A DNA stretch of 64,000 nucleotides, from the NCBI RefSeq assembly GCF_001620365.2, contig NZ_LQMT02000019.1, forward strand, positions 198,912 to 262,911, in the 5' to 3' direction. The position numbers and the translations under genes were made by a program. The notes beneath the pieces were generated by a model that did not search any database, was not told the origin of the DNA, and saw only the letters and a list, made by a program, of their open reading frames with translations. Positions 47,204-56,362 of this stretch are shown one piece after another (position 1 is the first letter of the stretch; each line of letters opens with the position of its first letter). Source of the DNA: Amycolatopsis keratiniphila subsp. keratiniphila. GTDB lineage: Bacteria > Actinomycetota > Actinomycetes > Mycobacteriales > Pseudonocardiaceae.

Positions 47204-48055
47204 TCAGGGGTGTTCGGGGTCGAGGACGAAGCCGTACTCGATGGCCTCGCCGTCACCCGACGGGCGCGGGTCCAGCACCAGTTCCGGCTTGACCGCCGAA
47301 GCGATGTCGTCGTCGTTGTGTTCGTCGCCGGGGAAGTACAGCTGCGCGGTGAGCAGTTCGTGGCCGGGCGCAGAGACCTTGACGTGCAGATGCGCCGGGC
47401 GCCACGCGTGCCAGCCCGCCGCGGCGATGAGCTTGCCGCAGGCACCGTCGGTCGGGATCTGGTACGGGGCGGGGCGCACGGTGTGGATCTCGAACCGGCC
47501 TTCGTCGTCGGCGGTGAAGCTCGCGCGCAGGTTCCACTCCGGGATGTTGGGCGCGAACTGGGAGTAGAAGCCGTCGGCGTCGGCGTGCCACAGCTCGACC
47601 TTCGCGCCCGCCAGCGCGGTGCTGTCGGTGGAGGTGACCTGGCCGGTCCAGCTGAGCGGCGTACCGGCCTCGTCCTCGCGCATCGGGACCGAGCCGCGAG
47701 CACCCTGCTCGGGCGCGCCGGGAACGTAGTACGGGCCTTCGATGGTGCCCTTGTTGCCTTCGCGGTGCTCGGTGGCGACCTCTTCGACGACGTGTTCCAC
47801 CCACACGTCGAGGAACAGCGGCCACTCGCCGTCCTCGCCCACGCTGATCAGCCACGCTTTGAGCGCGTTGTACTCGTCGTAGGTGACCTTGTGCTTCCTG
47901 ATCGTGCCGTGCACCGCTTCCAGCACCTCGCGAGCCAGCAGGCTGACCCGTTCCTTGGGTGTTCCGGCGACACCGGCGAACTTGTCGCTCTTGAACCGCT
48001 CGGTCGCGTTGGCGCCGGACGCGGCCGCGGTGGCCGTCTCGTGGATGGCGGTCAT
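47204..48055 (-). CDS. catA: Catechol 1,2-dioxygenase
   Basis: A protein of 283 residues of the intradiol dioxygenase family: N-terminal helical dimerisation domain, then IEGPYYVPGAP, the iron-binding Tyr residues (GPYY, and APYQIPTDGACG), and His ligands in GWHAWRPAHLHVKVSAPG. It cleaves catechol to cis,cis-muconate. ATG 48055 has AAGGAGG six nt upstream; the longer frame to 48280 overlaps catB and is rejected. Confidence 0.96.
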   Translation of the reverse strand: MTAIHETATAAASGANATERFKSDKFAGVAGTPKERVSLLAREVLEAVHGTIRKHKVTYDEYNALKAWLISVGEDGEWPLFLDVWVEHVVEEVATEHREGNKGTIEGPYYVPGAPEQGARGSVPMREDEAGTPLSWTGQVTSTDSTALAGAKVELWHADADGFYSQFAPNIPEWNLRASFTADDEGRFEIHTVRPAPYQIPTDGACGKLIAAAGWHAWRPAHLHVKVSAPGHELLTAQLYFPGDEHNDDDIASAVKPELVLDPRPSGDGEAIEYGFVLDPEHP

Positions 48056-48081
48056 GAATCCTCCTTGATTCGTGGTGGGCG

Positions 48082-49185
48082 TCAATGGTCCTGGCGGTAG
48101 CGCCGGAGCTTCTCGGGATCGATTTCGGCACCGAGGCCGGCGCCGGGGCGGACGGTGAGCTCGCCGTCGGTGATGCGCAGGGGCTCGGTGAGCAGGTCGT
48201 CGCTCATGTCGAGGAAGTTCGAGAGCTCGCCGGGGCGGCGGGACGTCAGCTCGTAGGCCGAGCCGAACGCGACCGTGCACAGCGAGCCGAGCTGGCCGTC
48301 GATCTGGTTGCCCATCACGACCTCCAGGCCGAGTCCCTCGGCGAGGTGGTGCGTGCGCTGCGAACGGGTGAAGCCGGTCCGGGCGGTCTTGATGCTGATC
48401 GCGGTGGCGGAGCCGCCGAGCACCTCACGGGTGACGTCGGCCGGGGTCACGGCGGATTCGTCGGCGATGAACGGAATGCCGATCTGTCCCACGAGCCAGC
48501 GCCTGCCGAGGACGTCGTCTGCCGGGCACAGCTCTTCGGCGAAGAGCAGGCCGAGGTCGGCCATCTCCCGCATCGCACGGGCCGATTCGGCGGCGGTCCA
48601 GCCTCGGTTGCCGTCGATGTAGAGGTCGACGCCGTCGCCGAAATGCTCCCGCAGCGCGCGCACGACGGCGGTGTCGAGCGACACGGGACGGCGGCCGACC
48701 TTGACCTTGAAGGTGCTGATGCCGTGGGTGTCGCGCATCTTCTCGGCTTCGGCGACCATCGCGGACGGCTCGTCGAAGCCGAGCATGTGGGACACGCGCA
48801 TGCGGTCGGTGTAGCCGCCGAGCAGTTCGGTCACCGACACGTCGAGGCTGCGGCCGAGCGCGTCCCAGACGGCCATGTCGATGGCGGATTTCGCGGTCGG
48901 GTTGCCGACCGTGCGAGCGAGCCGCGTGTGCACCGTTTCCCGGTCGAGCAGGCTGAGACCGACGATTTGCGGGGCGAACAGCGAGTCGATCACCGCGATG
49001 ATCCCCGCCTGGGTCTCGCCGTAGGTGAACGGCCGAGGGGGTGCCTCGGCCACGCCGACGACGCCGTTGTCGGCGTGCACCCGCACGAGGACGTGCTCGG
49101 CGACGTGCACCTCTCCCGAAGCGAACTTCAGCGGTTTTCGGTACGGAATGGCGAACGGGATCGCCTCGACTCGCGTGATCTTCAT
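48082..49185 (-). CDS. catB: Muconate cycloisomerase
   Basis: A protein of 367 residues of the enolase superfamily. Catalytic STFKVKVG (Lys pair), metal ligands in YIDGNRGW, EELC and ADESA, and the Lys of ISIKTARTGF. It lactonises cis,cis-muconate. Its ATG overlaps the stop of the LysR gene in TGATG, so regulator and enzyme are translationally coupled. Confidence 0.95.
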   Translation of the reverse strand: MKITRVEAIPFAIPYRKPLKFASGEVHVAEHVLVRVHADNGVVGVAEAPPRPFTYGETQAGIIAVIDSLFAPQIVGLSLLDRETVHTRLARTVGNPTAKSAIDMAVWDALGRSLDVSVTELLGGYTDRMRVSHMLGFDEPSAMVAEAEKMRDTHGISTFKVKVGRRPVSLDTAVVRALREHFGDGVDLYIDGNRGWTAAESARAMREMADLGLLFAEELCPADDVLGRRWLVGQIGIPFIADESAVTPADVTREVLGGSATAISIKTARTGFTRSQRTHHLAEGLGLEVVMGNQIDGQLGSLCTVAFGSAYELTSRRPGELSNFLDMSDDLLTEPLRITDGELTVRPGAGLGAEIDPEKLRRYRQDH

Positions 49186-50090
49186 CAGGTGCCCCCTGTG
49201 GACGGTGCGACGGAAGGAAAGACGTCTTCGAGCGCGTCGAGGACGGTCGTGACGAGCGGGGACGGGGTTTCGCGGTGCCAGGCCAGCGCCAGCTCCACGG
49301 TCGCCGCTCCGGCGAGGTCGCGGAACACGACACCGGCCAGGGGGAGGGCGCGGGCCGAGGCGGGCACCACGCCGACTCCCAGCCCGCCGGCGACCAGGGC
49401 CAGCAGGACCGCGGTTCCGGATGCCTCGTGCAGTTGATGGGGCGTGAACCCGGCCTCGCGGCAGCTGCGCGCGACTGCTTCGTGCACGACCGAGTTGCGC
49501 CGGTCGTAGGTGACGAGCGGTTCGGTCCGCAGGTCCGCCATCGCGACGACGGGTTCGACGGCCAGCCGGTGGTCGGCCGGGACGGCGAGGATCAGCGGTT
49601 CGCTCTCGATCACCCGGAAGTCGATGTCGTCCCCGGTGACCGGAGGGCGGAGCACCCCGATCCCCAAGGTGCCCGTGCGCAGGCGTTCGCACTGCTCGGC
49701 GGTCAGCAGATCGGCACGGATCTCCAGCTCCACCTGCGGCACCCGCTGCGCGAGCGCCCTGGCCAGATGCGGCAGATGGGAGAAGGCCGCCGTGCCGGTG
49801 AACCCGACCCGAAGCAGGCCCAGCTTGCCTTCGCCGATACGTCGTACCCCGCGGACACCCACGTCCAGCCCGGCGAGCACGCGCCGGGCTTCGGCCAGGA
49901 AGAACTCACCCGCCGGCGTCACCCGGACCTGGCGGGTGGTCCGGGCCAGCAGGACGACGCCCAGTTCGTCCTCCAACTGCCGGATGGTGTGCGAGAGCGC
50001 CGGCTGCGCGACGTGCAACTGCTCGGCCGCCCGGCCGAAGTGACATGTCTCGGCGACGGTGACGAAGTAACGCAGGTGACGAAGTTCCAT
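49185..50090 (-). CDS. catR: LysR-family regulator of the cat operon
   Basis: A protein of 301 residues: MELRHLRYFVTVAETCHFGRAAEQLHVAQPALSHTIRQLEDELGVVLLARTTRQVRVTPAG is a full LysR HTH. The effector domain has LRVGFTGTAAFSHLPHL, GLGVGVVPASARAL. BenM/CatM/CatR-type proteins respond to muconate. ATG 50090 has GGGAGGAGG upstream. Unusually it is the first gene of the catabolic unit rather than divergent, and its stop overlaps catB. Confidence 0.9.
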   Translation of the reverse strand: MELRHLRYFVTVAETCHFGRAAEQLHVAQPALSHTIRQLEDELGVVLLARTTRQVRVTPAGEFFLAEARRVLAGLDVGVRGVRRIGEGKLGLLRVGFTGTAAFSHLPHLARALAQRVPQVELEIRADLLTAEQCERLRTGTLGIGVLRPPVTGDDIDFRVIESEPLILAVPADHRLAVEPVVAMADLRTEPLVTYDRRNSVVHEAVARSCREAGFTPHQLHEASGTAVLLALVAGGLGVGVVPASARALPLAGVVFRDLAGAATVELALAWHRETPSPLVTTVLDALEDVFPSVAPSTGGT

Positions 50091-50171
50091 GGGACGCCTC
50101 CTCCCTGCCTCTGTCGCCGATTCGTTCACGGTAGGAAGCGAAATCATCGAAGACAAAGACTTTATTGCGGT

Positions 50172-50198
50172 CTATTGATAAACAGAAATTATCAATAG
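50172..50198. promoter_or_regulatory. LysR-type operator upstream of catR
   Basis: Perfect 9-bp arms CTATTGATA and TATCAATAG around aacagaaat, in an AT-rich patch 80 bp before the catR start and 85 bp before the YceI gene on the other strand. The GATA...TATC core fits the T-N11-A type of LysR sites. Confidence 0.7.
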
Positions 50199-50282
50199 CA
50201 GTCCGTCGGATGCGGCTCACATCCGGCGGGTCGGTTTCGTCGTAATGCCGAGAACGCTTCCCTTACCCGCCAGGAGCCCAGC

Positions 50283-50837
50283 GTGACGACAACGACCCCT
50301 CTCGGCGAACTGACCGGCGACTACTCTCTCGACGCCGCCGGTACGACGCTCGCCTTCATCGCCCGGCACACGATGGGAAGCCGGGTGCCTGGCCATTTCG
50401 ACGAATTCGACGGCAGCGGCCACTTCGATGGCGACGACCCGGCCAAGTCCAGCGTGCGGCTCACCATCAAGGCCGCGAGCATCCATACCGGCAACCGGCA
50501 GCGCGACGACCATCTGCGCACCGCCTTCTTCGATGTGGAAGGGCATCCGGTCATCACCTTCGTCTCGACAGCCGTCCGGCATGTCGGCGGCAGCGGCTTC
50601 GAGGTCACTGGCGACCTGACCATCCGAGGCGTCACGAAACCCGTCCGCGTCGCCGTCGAACTGGTCGGCGCCAGGTCTGGCGCGGACGGTTTCCGCATCG
50701 GCTTCACGGGCGCTGTTTCGCTCAACCGCAACCACTGGGGCGTGAACGAGAACCTCGCCACCAGGCTCATGGTCGGCTCGAAGGTGACCATGCAGCTGAC
50801 CGTCGCCGCGAGCCGGCCGATACGCCGTTCGCCGTAA
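50283..50837 (+). CDS. YceI-family lipid-binding protein
   Basis: A protein of 184 residues: GDYSLDAAGTTLAFIARHTMGSRVPGHFDEFDGSGHFDG, SIHTGNRQRDDHLRTAFFDVEGHPVITFVST, FEVTGDLTIRGVTKPVRVAVEL, a complete YceI lipocalin-like barrel, which binds isoprenoid chains. No signal peptide, so it is probably cytoplasmic, as in many actinomycete copies. GTG 50283. Confidence 0.93.
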   Translation: MTTTTPLGELTGDYSLDAAGTTLAFIARHTMGSRVPGHFDEFDGSGHFDGDDPAKSSVRLTIKAASIHTGNRQRDDHLRTAFFDVEGHPVITFVSTAVRHVGGSGFEVTGDLTIRGVTKPVRVAVELVGARSGADGFRIGFTGAVSLNRNHWGVNENLATRLMVGSKVTMQLTVAASRPIRRSP

Positions 50838-50989
50838 CGCCCGGTCGCGGGCGGACGACAACTCAGGCACGAAGAGCCGATCGGTGCAGGCGACCGCGGT
50901 GGAGGTCACTGATGCTTACGGAAGATGTGACCGGCACCGTCAGGGGGATTCCGATGGGCCAGCGCGAGGTTTGGCTTGCCTGGAGGTGA

Positions 50990-51032
50990 CGATGTGGGAA
51001 TCGGGACGTTGAGTGTCCCGATTCCCACATCG
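50990..51032. repeat. Intergenic palindrome, GGGAC family, perfect copy
   Basis: Perfect 18-bp arms cgatgtgggaatcgggac and gtcccgattcccacatcg flank the 7-nt loop gttgagt. Placed between the convergent YceI and alcohol dehydrogenase genes. Confidence 0.82.
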
Positions 51033-51060
51033 TCGAGGGCAGCTCGGGTCTCGCTTCAAC

Positions 51061-51083
51061 GTTGCGAAAGCCAGTTTCGCAAC
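51061..51083. repeat. GTTGCGAAAG palindrome, short copy
   Basis: gttgcgaaa-gccag-tttcgcaac: 9-bp perfect arms. It shares GTTGCGAAAG with the inner arm of 34684-34730 and lies 28 bp after the alcohol dehydrogenase stop, so it is a terminator candidate. Confidence 0.65.
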
Positions 51084-51111
51084 CCCGAACTGCGCCGCTC
51101 AAGCCCCACCC

Positions 51112-52204
51112 TCAAGAGAAGGTGACCACCTGCCGGACCGCCGCACCGCGCCGCAGCCGGTCGAATCCCGTGTTGATCTCCTCCAGCCCGATCCGGTGCG
51201 TCAGCAACGCCTCCACGGGCAGCAGCCCCGACCGGTACAGCTCGATGAACCGGGGGATATCGCGCCGGGGGACACAAGAGCCGAGGTAGCTGCCGCGCAG
51301 CGTTTTCTCCTCCGCCACCAGGCTTTGCGCGGGTAGCGCGACTTCGGCGGCGGGATCGGGCAGCCCGACGGTGACGGTGGTGCCGCCCGGCCGTGTCGCC
51401 CGGTATGCCTGCTGCAGGGCGGCCACCACGCCGGTGGTGTCGATCGCGTGGTCGGCGCCACCGCCGGTGAGCTCCTTGATCGCCTCGACGTCGCCTTCGA
51501 GCGCGTGGGTGGCGCCCGAGGGACCGAGCCAGCTCACGCTTCTCCGCGACGACGTCGACGGCCAGCAGCGTGGACGCGCCGGCGGCTTTGGCGGCGAGCA
51601 GCGCCGCGAGGCCGACACCGCCGAGGCCGAACACGACGACGCTGTCGCCCGGACGCACGTCGGTCGCGTTGAAGACGGCACCGGCGCCGGTGAGCACGGC
51701 GCAACCGAACAGGGCGGCGACGTCGAACGGGAGGGTCTCGTCCACGGCGACCACCGAACGCGCCGAGACCACGATGTGCTCGGCGAAGGCAGACACGCCG
51801 AGGTGATGGTTCGGCCGTCCGCCGGGTGTCGACCAGCGGGTGCCGCCTCCGAGCAGGGTGCCGTTCCGGTTGGCGTCGGCCGCCGGGGCGCACAGGGCGG
51901 GCCGTCCGGTGAGGCAAGGGCGGCAGTCGCCACACGAGGGAACGAACGACAACACCACGTGCTGCCCTGCGGTGAAGCCGGTGCCCGGTCCCGGCTCCAC
52001 GACCTCGCCCGCGGCCTCGTGCCCCAGGACCATCGGCAGCGGCCGGGGCCTGCTGCCGTCGATCACCGACAGATCCGAATGACACAGCCCCGCCGCCCGC
52101 ACCCGGACGAGCAGTTCACCGGGCCCGGGCGGGTCCAGCGTCAGGTTCTCGATCTCCAGCGGACGGCCGACTTCGCGGAGTACCGCGCCCCGCACCGGCG
52201 TCAC
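51112..52204 (-). pseudogene. Zinc alcohol dehydrogenase interrupted by a +1 frameshift
   Basis: From GTG 52204 the frame encodes a zinc MDR: catalytic AAGLCHSDLS and MVLGHEAAGEV, structural-zinc CGDCRPCLTGRPALC, and NAD motif FGLGGVGLAALLAAKAAGA, up to ELARSLG. At the CCC run 51515-51517 (GGG on the coding strand) one extra base shifts the frame. The other frame then continues naturally with ATHALEGDVEAIKEL, HAIDTTG and FDRLRRGAAVRQVVTFS, stop at 51112. Without the extra base the enzyme would have 363 residues. GTGA overlap with the monooxygenase gene puts it in the glycerol operon. True mutation or sequence error cannot be told. Confidence 0.87.
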
Positions 52205-52491
52205 CGCGCGCTCCCGGCCGGGACGCAGGCGGTGACCTGGCGTTCGGACAGCAGCGGTACCACCTCGCCGAGCACGATGCGTTGGAAATGGTCCGACGCG
52301 CAGTGGGCAGCGAAGTCCTGTTCGGACTCGTACTCCTCGACGATCACCACCACGCCGTCCTCGGTTCCGGTGTGGACGGTGTACCGGAGGCAGCCGGGTT
52401 CGCGCCGTGACGCGTCGGCCATCGGCTCCAGCAGTTCGAGGACGCGGTCCCGGTGCGCGGTCACGTACCGGGCCACCACGACGAAGCTCAT
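52201..52491 (-). CDS. Antibiotic biosynthesis monooxygenase (ABM)-type protein
   Basis: A protein of 96 residues with the dimeric ferredoxin-like ABM fold: SFVVVARYVTAHRDRVLELLEPMADASRREPGCLRYTVH...VVIVEEYESEQDFAAHCASDHFQRI. Such proteins act as cofactor-free monooxygenases or degrade reactive carbonyls. Coupled on both sides (overlaps glpP by 4 nt, alcohol dehydrogenase by 4 nt). Confidence 0.88.
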   Translation of the reverse strand: MSFVVVARYVTAHRDRVLELLEPMADASRREPGCLRYTVHTGTEDGVVVIVEEYESEQDFAAHCASDHFQRIVLGEVVPLLSERQVTACVPAGSAR

Positions 52492-53081
52492 TTCTCTCCT
52501 GCGCTCAGCTGGGACCTGGTCAGCGACCACAGCCCCGAATCGGACGATGCGGCGGCCAGTGCGCCCATCGCGAGTGAATGGGCCACCCCGGCCCGGTCGG
52601 TGACGAAACCGGCCGCCACGAACGGCGACATGACCTCGCGGGCCTGAGCCGACATCCACGGGATGATCGGCGCGGGCATCAGCTCCACCAGGTCCGGGCG
52701 GCTGCGTTTCACCGCCTCCAGGCTGCGGTTCAGGTTCGACCGGTCGGTGACGAACACCTTGTGCATGGTCAGCATCGACACCGCGCGGGCCCGTTCGATC
52801 GGGGCGACCCGGGTGCTGACCACCCCGGTCGCCCCGATCTCGTGGAGGAAATCCACGCCGCCTCGATCGGTGGCCAGTCCCGGGCAGGAGTCGATGTTCA
52901 CGAACAGGATCTTCTCCAGCCCGGTCAGCACCGGGACGATCTTGGCCAGCTGCCCGACCGGGACCGCGGCCAGGATGCCGACGCGGGACGCCGCGTTCGC
53001 GAAGTCGGCCACCTTGGCGGTGCCGACCACCGACGCGCACACCGGGACGTCCGCGAACGCCGCCGTGATCCTCTCGTTCAT
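52488..53081 (-). CDS. glpP: Glycerol-3-phosphate-responsive antiterminator GlpP
   Basis: A protein of 197 residues (200 if GTG 53090 is used). The TIM-barrel-like GlpP fold shows PVCASVVG, ILFVNIDSCPGLATDRGGVDFL, ATGVVSTRVAPIERAR, LTMHKVFVTDRSNLNRSLEAVKRSRPDLVELMPAPIIPW. In Bacillus GlpP with glycerol 3-phosphate lets polymerase pass a leader terminator in glp mRNAs. The leader of this very operon has such a terminator (59301-59344). Confidence 0.9.
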   Translation of the reverse strand: MNERITAAFADVPVCASVVGTAKVADFANAASRVGILAAVPVGQLAKIVPVLTGLEKILFVNIDSCPGLATDRGGVDFLHEIGATGVVSTRVAPIERARAVSMLTMHKVFVTDRSNLNRSLEAVKRSRPDLVELMPAPIIPWMSAQAREVMSPFVAAGFVTDRAGVAHSLAMGALAAASSDSGLWSLTRSQLSAGEK

Positions 53082-53099
53082 ACGGTCCACAGTGGTCGA

Positions 53100-54662
53100 T
53101 CAGCTCGCGGAGTCAAGGGGGTTCGGCCCGAGGTCGCTGGGGAGCCCGAGCTTGCCCGGGTTGAGCAGGCCCTGCGGATCGAGCGCCCGCTTCACCGCGA
53201 CGAACGTGCCGAACCCGGAGCCGAGCGTGTCCGCGAGATACGGTCCCCGGAGCAGGCCGGAACCGTGGTGGTGGCTCAGCGCCGCGCCGTGGCGCACCAG
53301 CACGGCGTTGGCCGCGTCCCAGGCAGAGCGGTACCAGTGCCGCCGCTTCTCCGGTTCCACGTCGCCGCGGAGCGAGAAGTACAGGCACGCGCCGTCGGTG
53401 TAGGCGTGGGACTGGTGCGCGGACGCGGCCAAGGTGCCGGGGACGGCCTCGATCGCGGCCACGACCTCGTCGTAGATCGCGGGCAGCGCCGACCACGCGC
53501 CCGCCATTTCGAGCGTGTCGGCGACGAAACCCGGGCCGGGCGTGAACCCGTCCGCCGACTTCCCGACTAGCATCCGTTCGTCGAGCCAGCGCTCGAAGAC
53601 GGCCTGACCGTCCAGTTCGGACCCGGTCGCGGCGCAGACCTCGGAGCTCACCTGCAGCATCGCGTCGACCAGTACCGGGTCTCCTTCGTCGGCGATCAGC
53701 AGCAGGTTGGTGTCCGGCAGGCCGAAATGTGTCCCGCTCTCCAGCTTGTCGTAGAGCCGCATCGCGGCCGGGGTCGCGCCGCGCTGCATGATCAGCCGGC
53801 ACGCCTCCAGCCCGGCGGCGAAGGTTTCGAAGCCATAAGCGACGGCCTTGGCGTAGCCGGGCAGCGGATGCGTGCGCAGGCGCACGGAGGTGATCACGCC
53901 GAGCGTGCCTTCCGAGCCGACGAACAGCTGGCGCAGGTCGGGGCCGGTGGCGGCCCGCGGGTAGTCGCCGAACCGGGCGAGCGTGCCGTCGGCGAGTACG
54001 ACGTCGAGGCCGACCACCATGTCCTCGATCTTGCCGTAGCGGGTGGAAAGCTGGCCCGCCCCGCGGCAGGCCACCCAGCCGCCCACAGTGGACAGTGCGT
54101 ACGCGGACGGCCAGTGCCCCGTGGTGGCGCCGTGCGTCTTCTGCAGTTCGGTTTCGAACAGGTCGCCGAACATCCCGGCCTGCACGTCGACGACCTGGGA
54201 GTCCGCGTCGAAGGACAGGATCCTGTTCAGCCCGCAGACGTCCAGCACGACGCCGCCGTGGACCGGCAGGGCGGCGCCGGTGACGTTGCTGCGACCGGCG
54301 GACACGGTCAGCGGCACCTTGTGCTCGCCGCACAGGCGGACCACGGCTTGTACCTGTTCCACCGTGCCGACCTCGGCGATCACCGCGTCCGGCGTCGCCG
54401 GGTTTCCCGCGGTCTCGCCGATCATCGAACCGGCCCACCAGTCGCGGGTGCGCAGCACGACCTCGTCGTGCTCGGTGTGCACGGCGTCCGCGACGTCTCG
54501 CAGCGCCTCGGTCAGCGCGGCGGGCACGGGGACGACGGTCGTCTGCAGCGACGCCGGGCCCTGTCCCGGAGGTGTCCGGTCGCCCCAGCGGGGCGGCGTG
54601 GGGGCCCCGACCACGTATTTCCCCCGGTTGAAGGGGTGGGCGATGGTCTGGCTGCTGATCAT
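53100..54662 (-). CDS. FAD-linked oxidase, AGPS/GlcD-like
   Basis: A protein of 520 residues of the vanillyl-alcohol-oxidase/PCMH family. PP-binding loop LTVSAGRSNVTGAALPVHGG; ATTGHWPSAYALSTVGGWVACRGAGQLSTRYGKIEDMVVGLDVVLADG; C-terminal HHHGSGLLRGPYLADTLG; RALDPQGLLNPGKLG. Closest to alkyldihydroxyacetonephosphate synthase-like oxidases. In a glycerol operon the substrate may be G3P or a related 2-hydroxy acid (inference). Start overlaps glpD in ATGA. Confidence 0.88.
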   Translation of the reverse strand: MISSQTIAHPFNRGKYVVGAPTPPRWGDRTPPGQGPASLQTTVVPVPAALTEALRDVADAVHTEHDEVVLRTRDWWAGSMIGETAGNPATPDAVIAEVGTVEQVQAVVRLCGEHKVPLTVSAGRSNVTGAALPVHGGVVLDVCGLNRILSFDADSQVVDVQAGMFGDLFETELQKTHGATTGHWPSAYALSTVGGWVACRGAGQLSTRYGKIEDMVVGLDVVLADGTLARFGDYPRAATGPDLRQLFVGSEGTLGVITSVRLRTHPLPGYAKAVAYGFETFAAGLEACRLIMQRGATPAAMRLYDKLESGTHFGLPDTNLLLIADEGDPVLVDAMLQVSSEVCAATGSELDGQAVFERWLDERMLVGKSADGFTPGPGFVADTLEMAGAWSALPAIYDEVVAAIEAVPGTLAASAHQSHAYTDGACLYFSLRGDVEPEKRRHWYRSAWDAANAVLVRHGAALSHHHGSGLLRGPYLADTLGSGFGTFVAVKRALDPQGLLNPGKLGLPSDLGPNPLDSAS

Positions 54663-56329
54663 GCGTTGTCTCCCAACAGAATCGACTTCTCCCGGGCGAC
54701 GCCCGCCCGATAGTCCTGCACTTGCGACGCCACGGTCTCCGGTGGCAGGCCGAGTTCGGCGCCGAGCAGTTCGCCGACGAGCGGCGCGGCCTCGGCGGAG
54801 GCGTCCCTGGCGAACAGCCGCAGCCGTGTGCGCCGGGACAGCACGTCGTCCACCGAGCGCGCCATCTCGGACCTGGCCGCGAACACGACCTCCGCCTTGA
54901 GGTGCGGCTGTCCGGGGATGAGCGGCTCGCCGAGCGTCGGGTCCTCGTCGACGAGCGCGCTCACGAAACGGGCTTCGGTCCCGTAGCGGCCGCCGAGGTG
55001 CGCGGCGGTCCCGCCGGTCGCGGCGGTGGCTTCGGCGTCGTAGCCGGCGCCGCCGAGCAGGGGCAGGTTCTTGGTGCGGCAGCGGGCCTTGCGCCCCAGC
55101 AGCCCGAGCGTCTCGTCCACGACGAGTTCGCCCATATGCCTGCTGGTGGTGAGTTTGCCGCCGGTCACGGTGACCATGCCCGAGGCGACGGTGATGTGGT
55201 GATCGCGCCGCATGTCGAGGGTGGTCCCTTCGGAGCCGCCGACCAGCGGCCGCAGGCCCGCGTAGCTGCCGAGCACGTCCTCGGGGCCGAGCTTGGTGTC
55301 GAAGGCGATCGTGGCGCCTTCGAGCAGGAACTCCATCTCGTCGCGGGTGCAGTGCACGTCGTCGGTCGAGCCGTCGTAGTCGGTGTCCGTGGTGCCGACC
55401 ACGACCACGTCACCCCAGCGGGTGCAGGTCGCCCGCCGCGCGCGGCCCGGGATGGGCACCGTCACCGTGCAGTCGTTGCGGATCTTCGACCAGGGCAGCA
55501 CGATGTGGACGCCCTTCGCGGGGCGCACCTGTGGCCGGTGTCCCGCGGAGGCCATGCCGTCCACGTCGTCGGCCCACACGCCGGTCGCGTTGACGACCAC
55601 CCGCGCCCGGACGTCGATCCGTTCGCCGTCGGCCTCGACCGTCGCGCCGGTCACCCGCCCGCCCGTGGTGCGCAGGCCGGTCACCTCGGCGCCGTTGGCC
55701 ACGACGGCGCCGAGCCGGGCCGCGGTGCGCACGATCGCGAGGGTCAGGCGGGCGTCGTCGGCGCGGCTGTCGTAGTACATCAGGCCGCCACGCAGGTGGT
55801 CGGCGCGCAGGGTCGGGGCGTGCGCCAGCACTTCGTCGACCGTGAGCCGCTGGTGCAGTTTGCCGATCCGCCAGCCGCCCGCGAGGTCGTATGTCCACAA
55901 GAGACTCTCGAAGGCGCGGGCGATCCGGGCGTCGAAAACGCCGTCCTTGGCCAGGATCGGGAACAGGAAGGGCAGCCGCTGCACCAGATGCGGGGCGTTG
56001 CGGCGGAATCGCTGGCGTTCCAGGAGGGAATGCCTGACCAGGTCAAGGTTCCCCTGCTCGATGTAGCGCAGGCCGCCGTGCACCATCTTGGAGGATTTCG
56101 ACGAGGTCCCGGACGCGAAGTCGTCCCGCTCGACCAGCGCGACCGACAGGCCGCGGGCGGCGGCGTCCAGCGCGGTGTAGGCGCCGGTGATCCCGCCGCC
56201 GATCACGAGAAGGTCGAACTCGCCGGCGTCGAGTCCGGTCAGCGCGGTGCGGCGGTCCAGCCGCAGCAACGCCGAAGGGGTCGCTCCCGCTGCGACGGCA
56301 TTCGGCCGCCGGGACGGCAGTGTGAACAT
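54659..56329 (-). CDS. glpD: Glycerol-3-phosphate dehydrogenase
   Basis: A protein of 556 residues. FAD motif FDLLVIGGGITGAYTALDAAARGLSVALVER, DFASGTSSKSSKMVHGGLRYIEQGNLDLV, then MYYDSRADDARL and VNATGVWADDVD, GGKLTTSR near residue 390. It oxidises G3P to dihydroxyacetone phosphate with electrons to quinone. ATG 56329. Confidence 0.95.
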   Translation of the reverse strand: MFTLPSRRPNAVAAGATPSALLRLDRRTALTGLDAGEFDLLVIGGGITGAYTALDAAARGLSVALVERDDFASGTSSKSSKMVHGGLRYIEQGNLDLVRHSLLERQRFRRNAPHLVQRLPFLFPILAKDGVFDARIARAFESLLWTYDLAGGWRIGKLHQRLTVDEVLAHAPTLRADHLRGGLMYYDSRADDARLTLAIVRTAARLGAVVANGAEVTGLRTTGGRVTGATVEADGERIDVRARVVVNATGVWADDVDGMASAGHRPQVRPAKGVHIVLPWSKIRNDCTVTVPIPGRARRATCTRWGDVVVVGTTDTDYDGSTDDVHCTRDEMEFLLEGATIAFDTKLGPEDVLGSYAGLRPLVGGSEGTTLDMRRDHHITVASGMVTVTGGKLTTSRHMGELVVDETLGLLGRKARCRTKNLPLLGGAGYDAEATAATGGTAAHLGGRYGTEARFVSALVDEDPTLGEPLIPGQPHLKAEVVFAARSEMARSVDDVLSRRTRLRLFARDASAEAAPLVGELLGAELGLPPETVASQVQDYRAGVAREKSILLGDNA

Positions 56330-56362
56330 GGTTGAGGAACCTCTCCACTCAGAACTGGGGTT

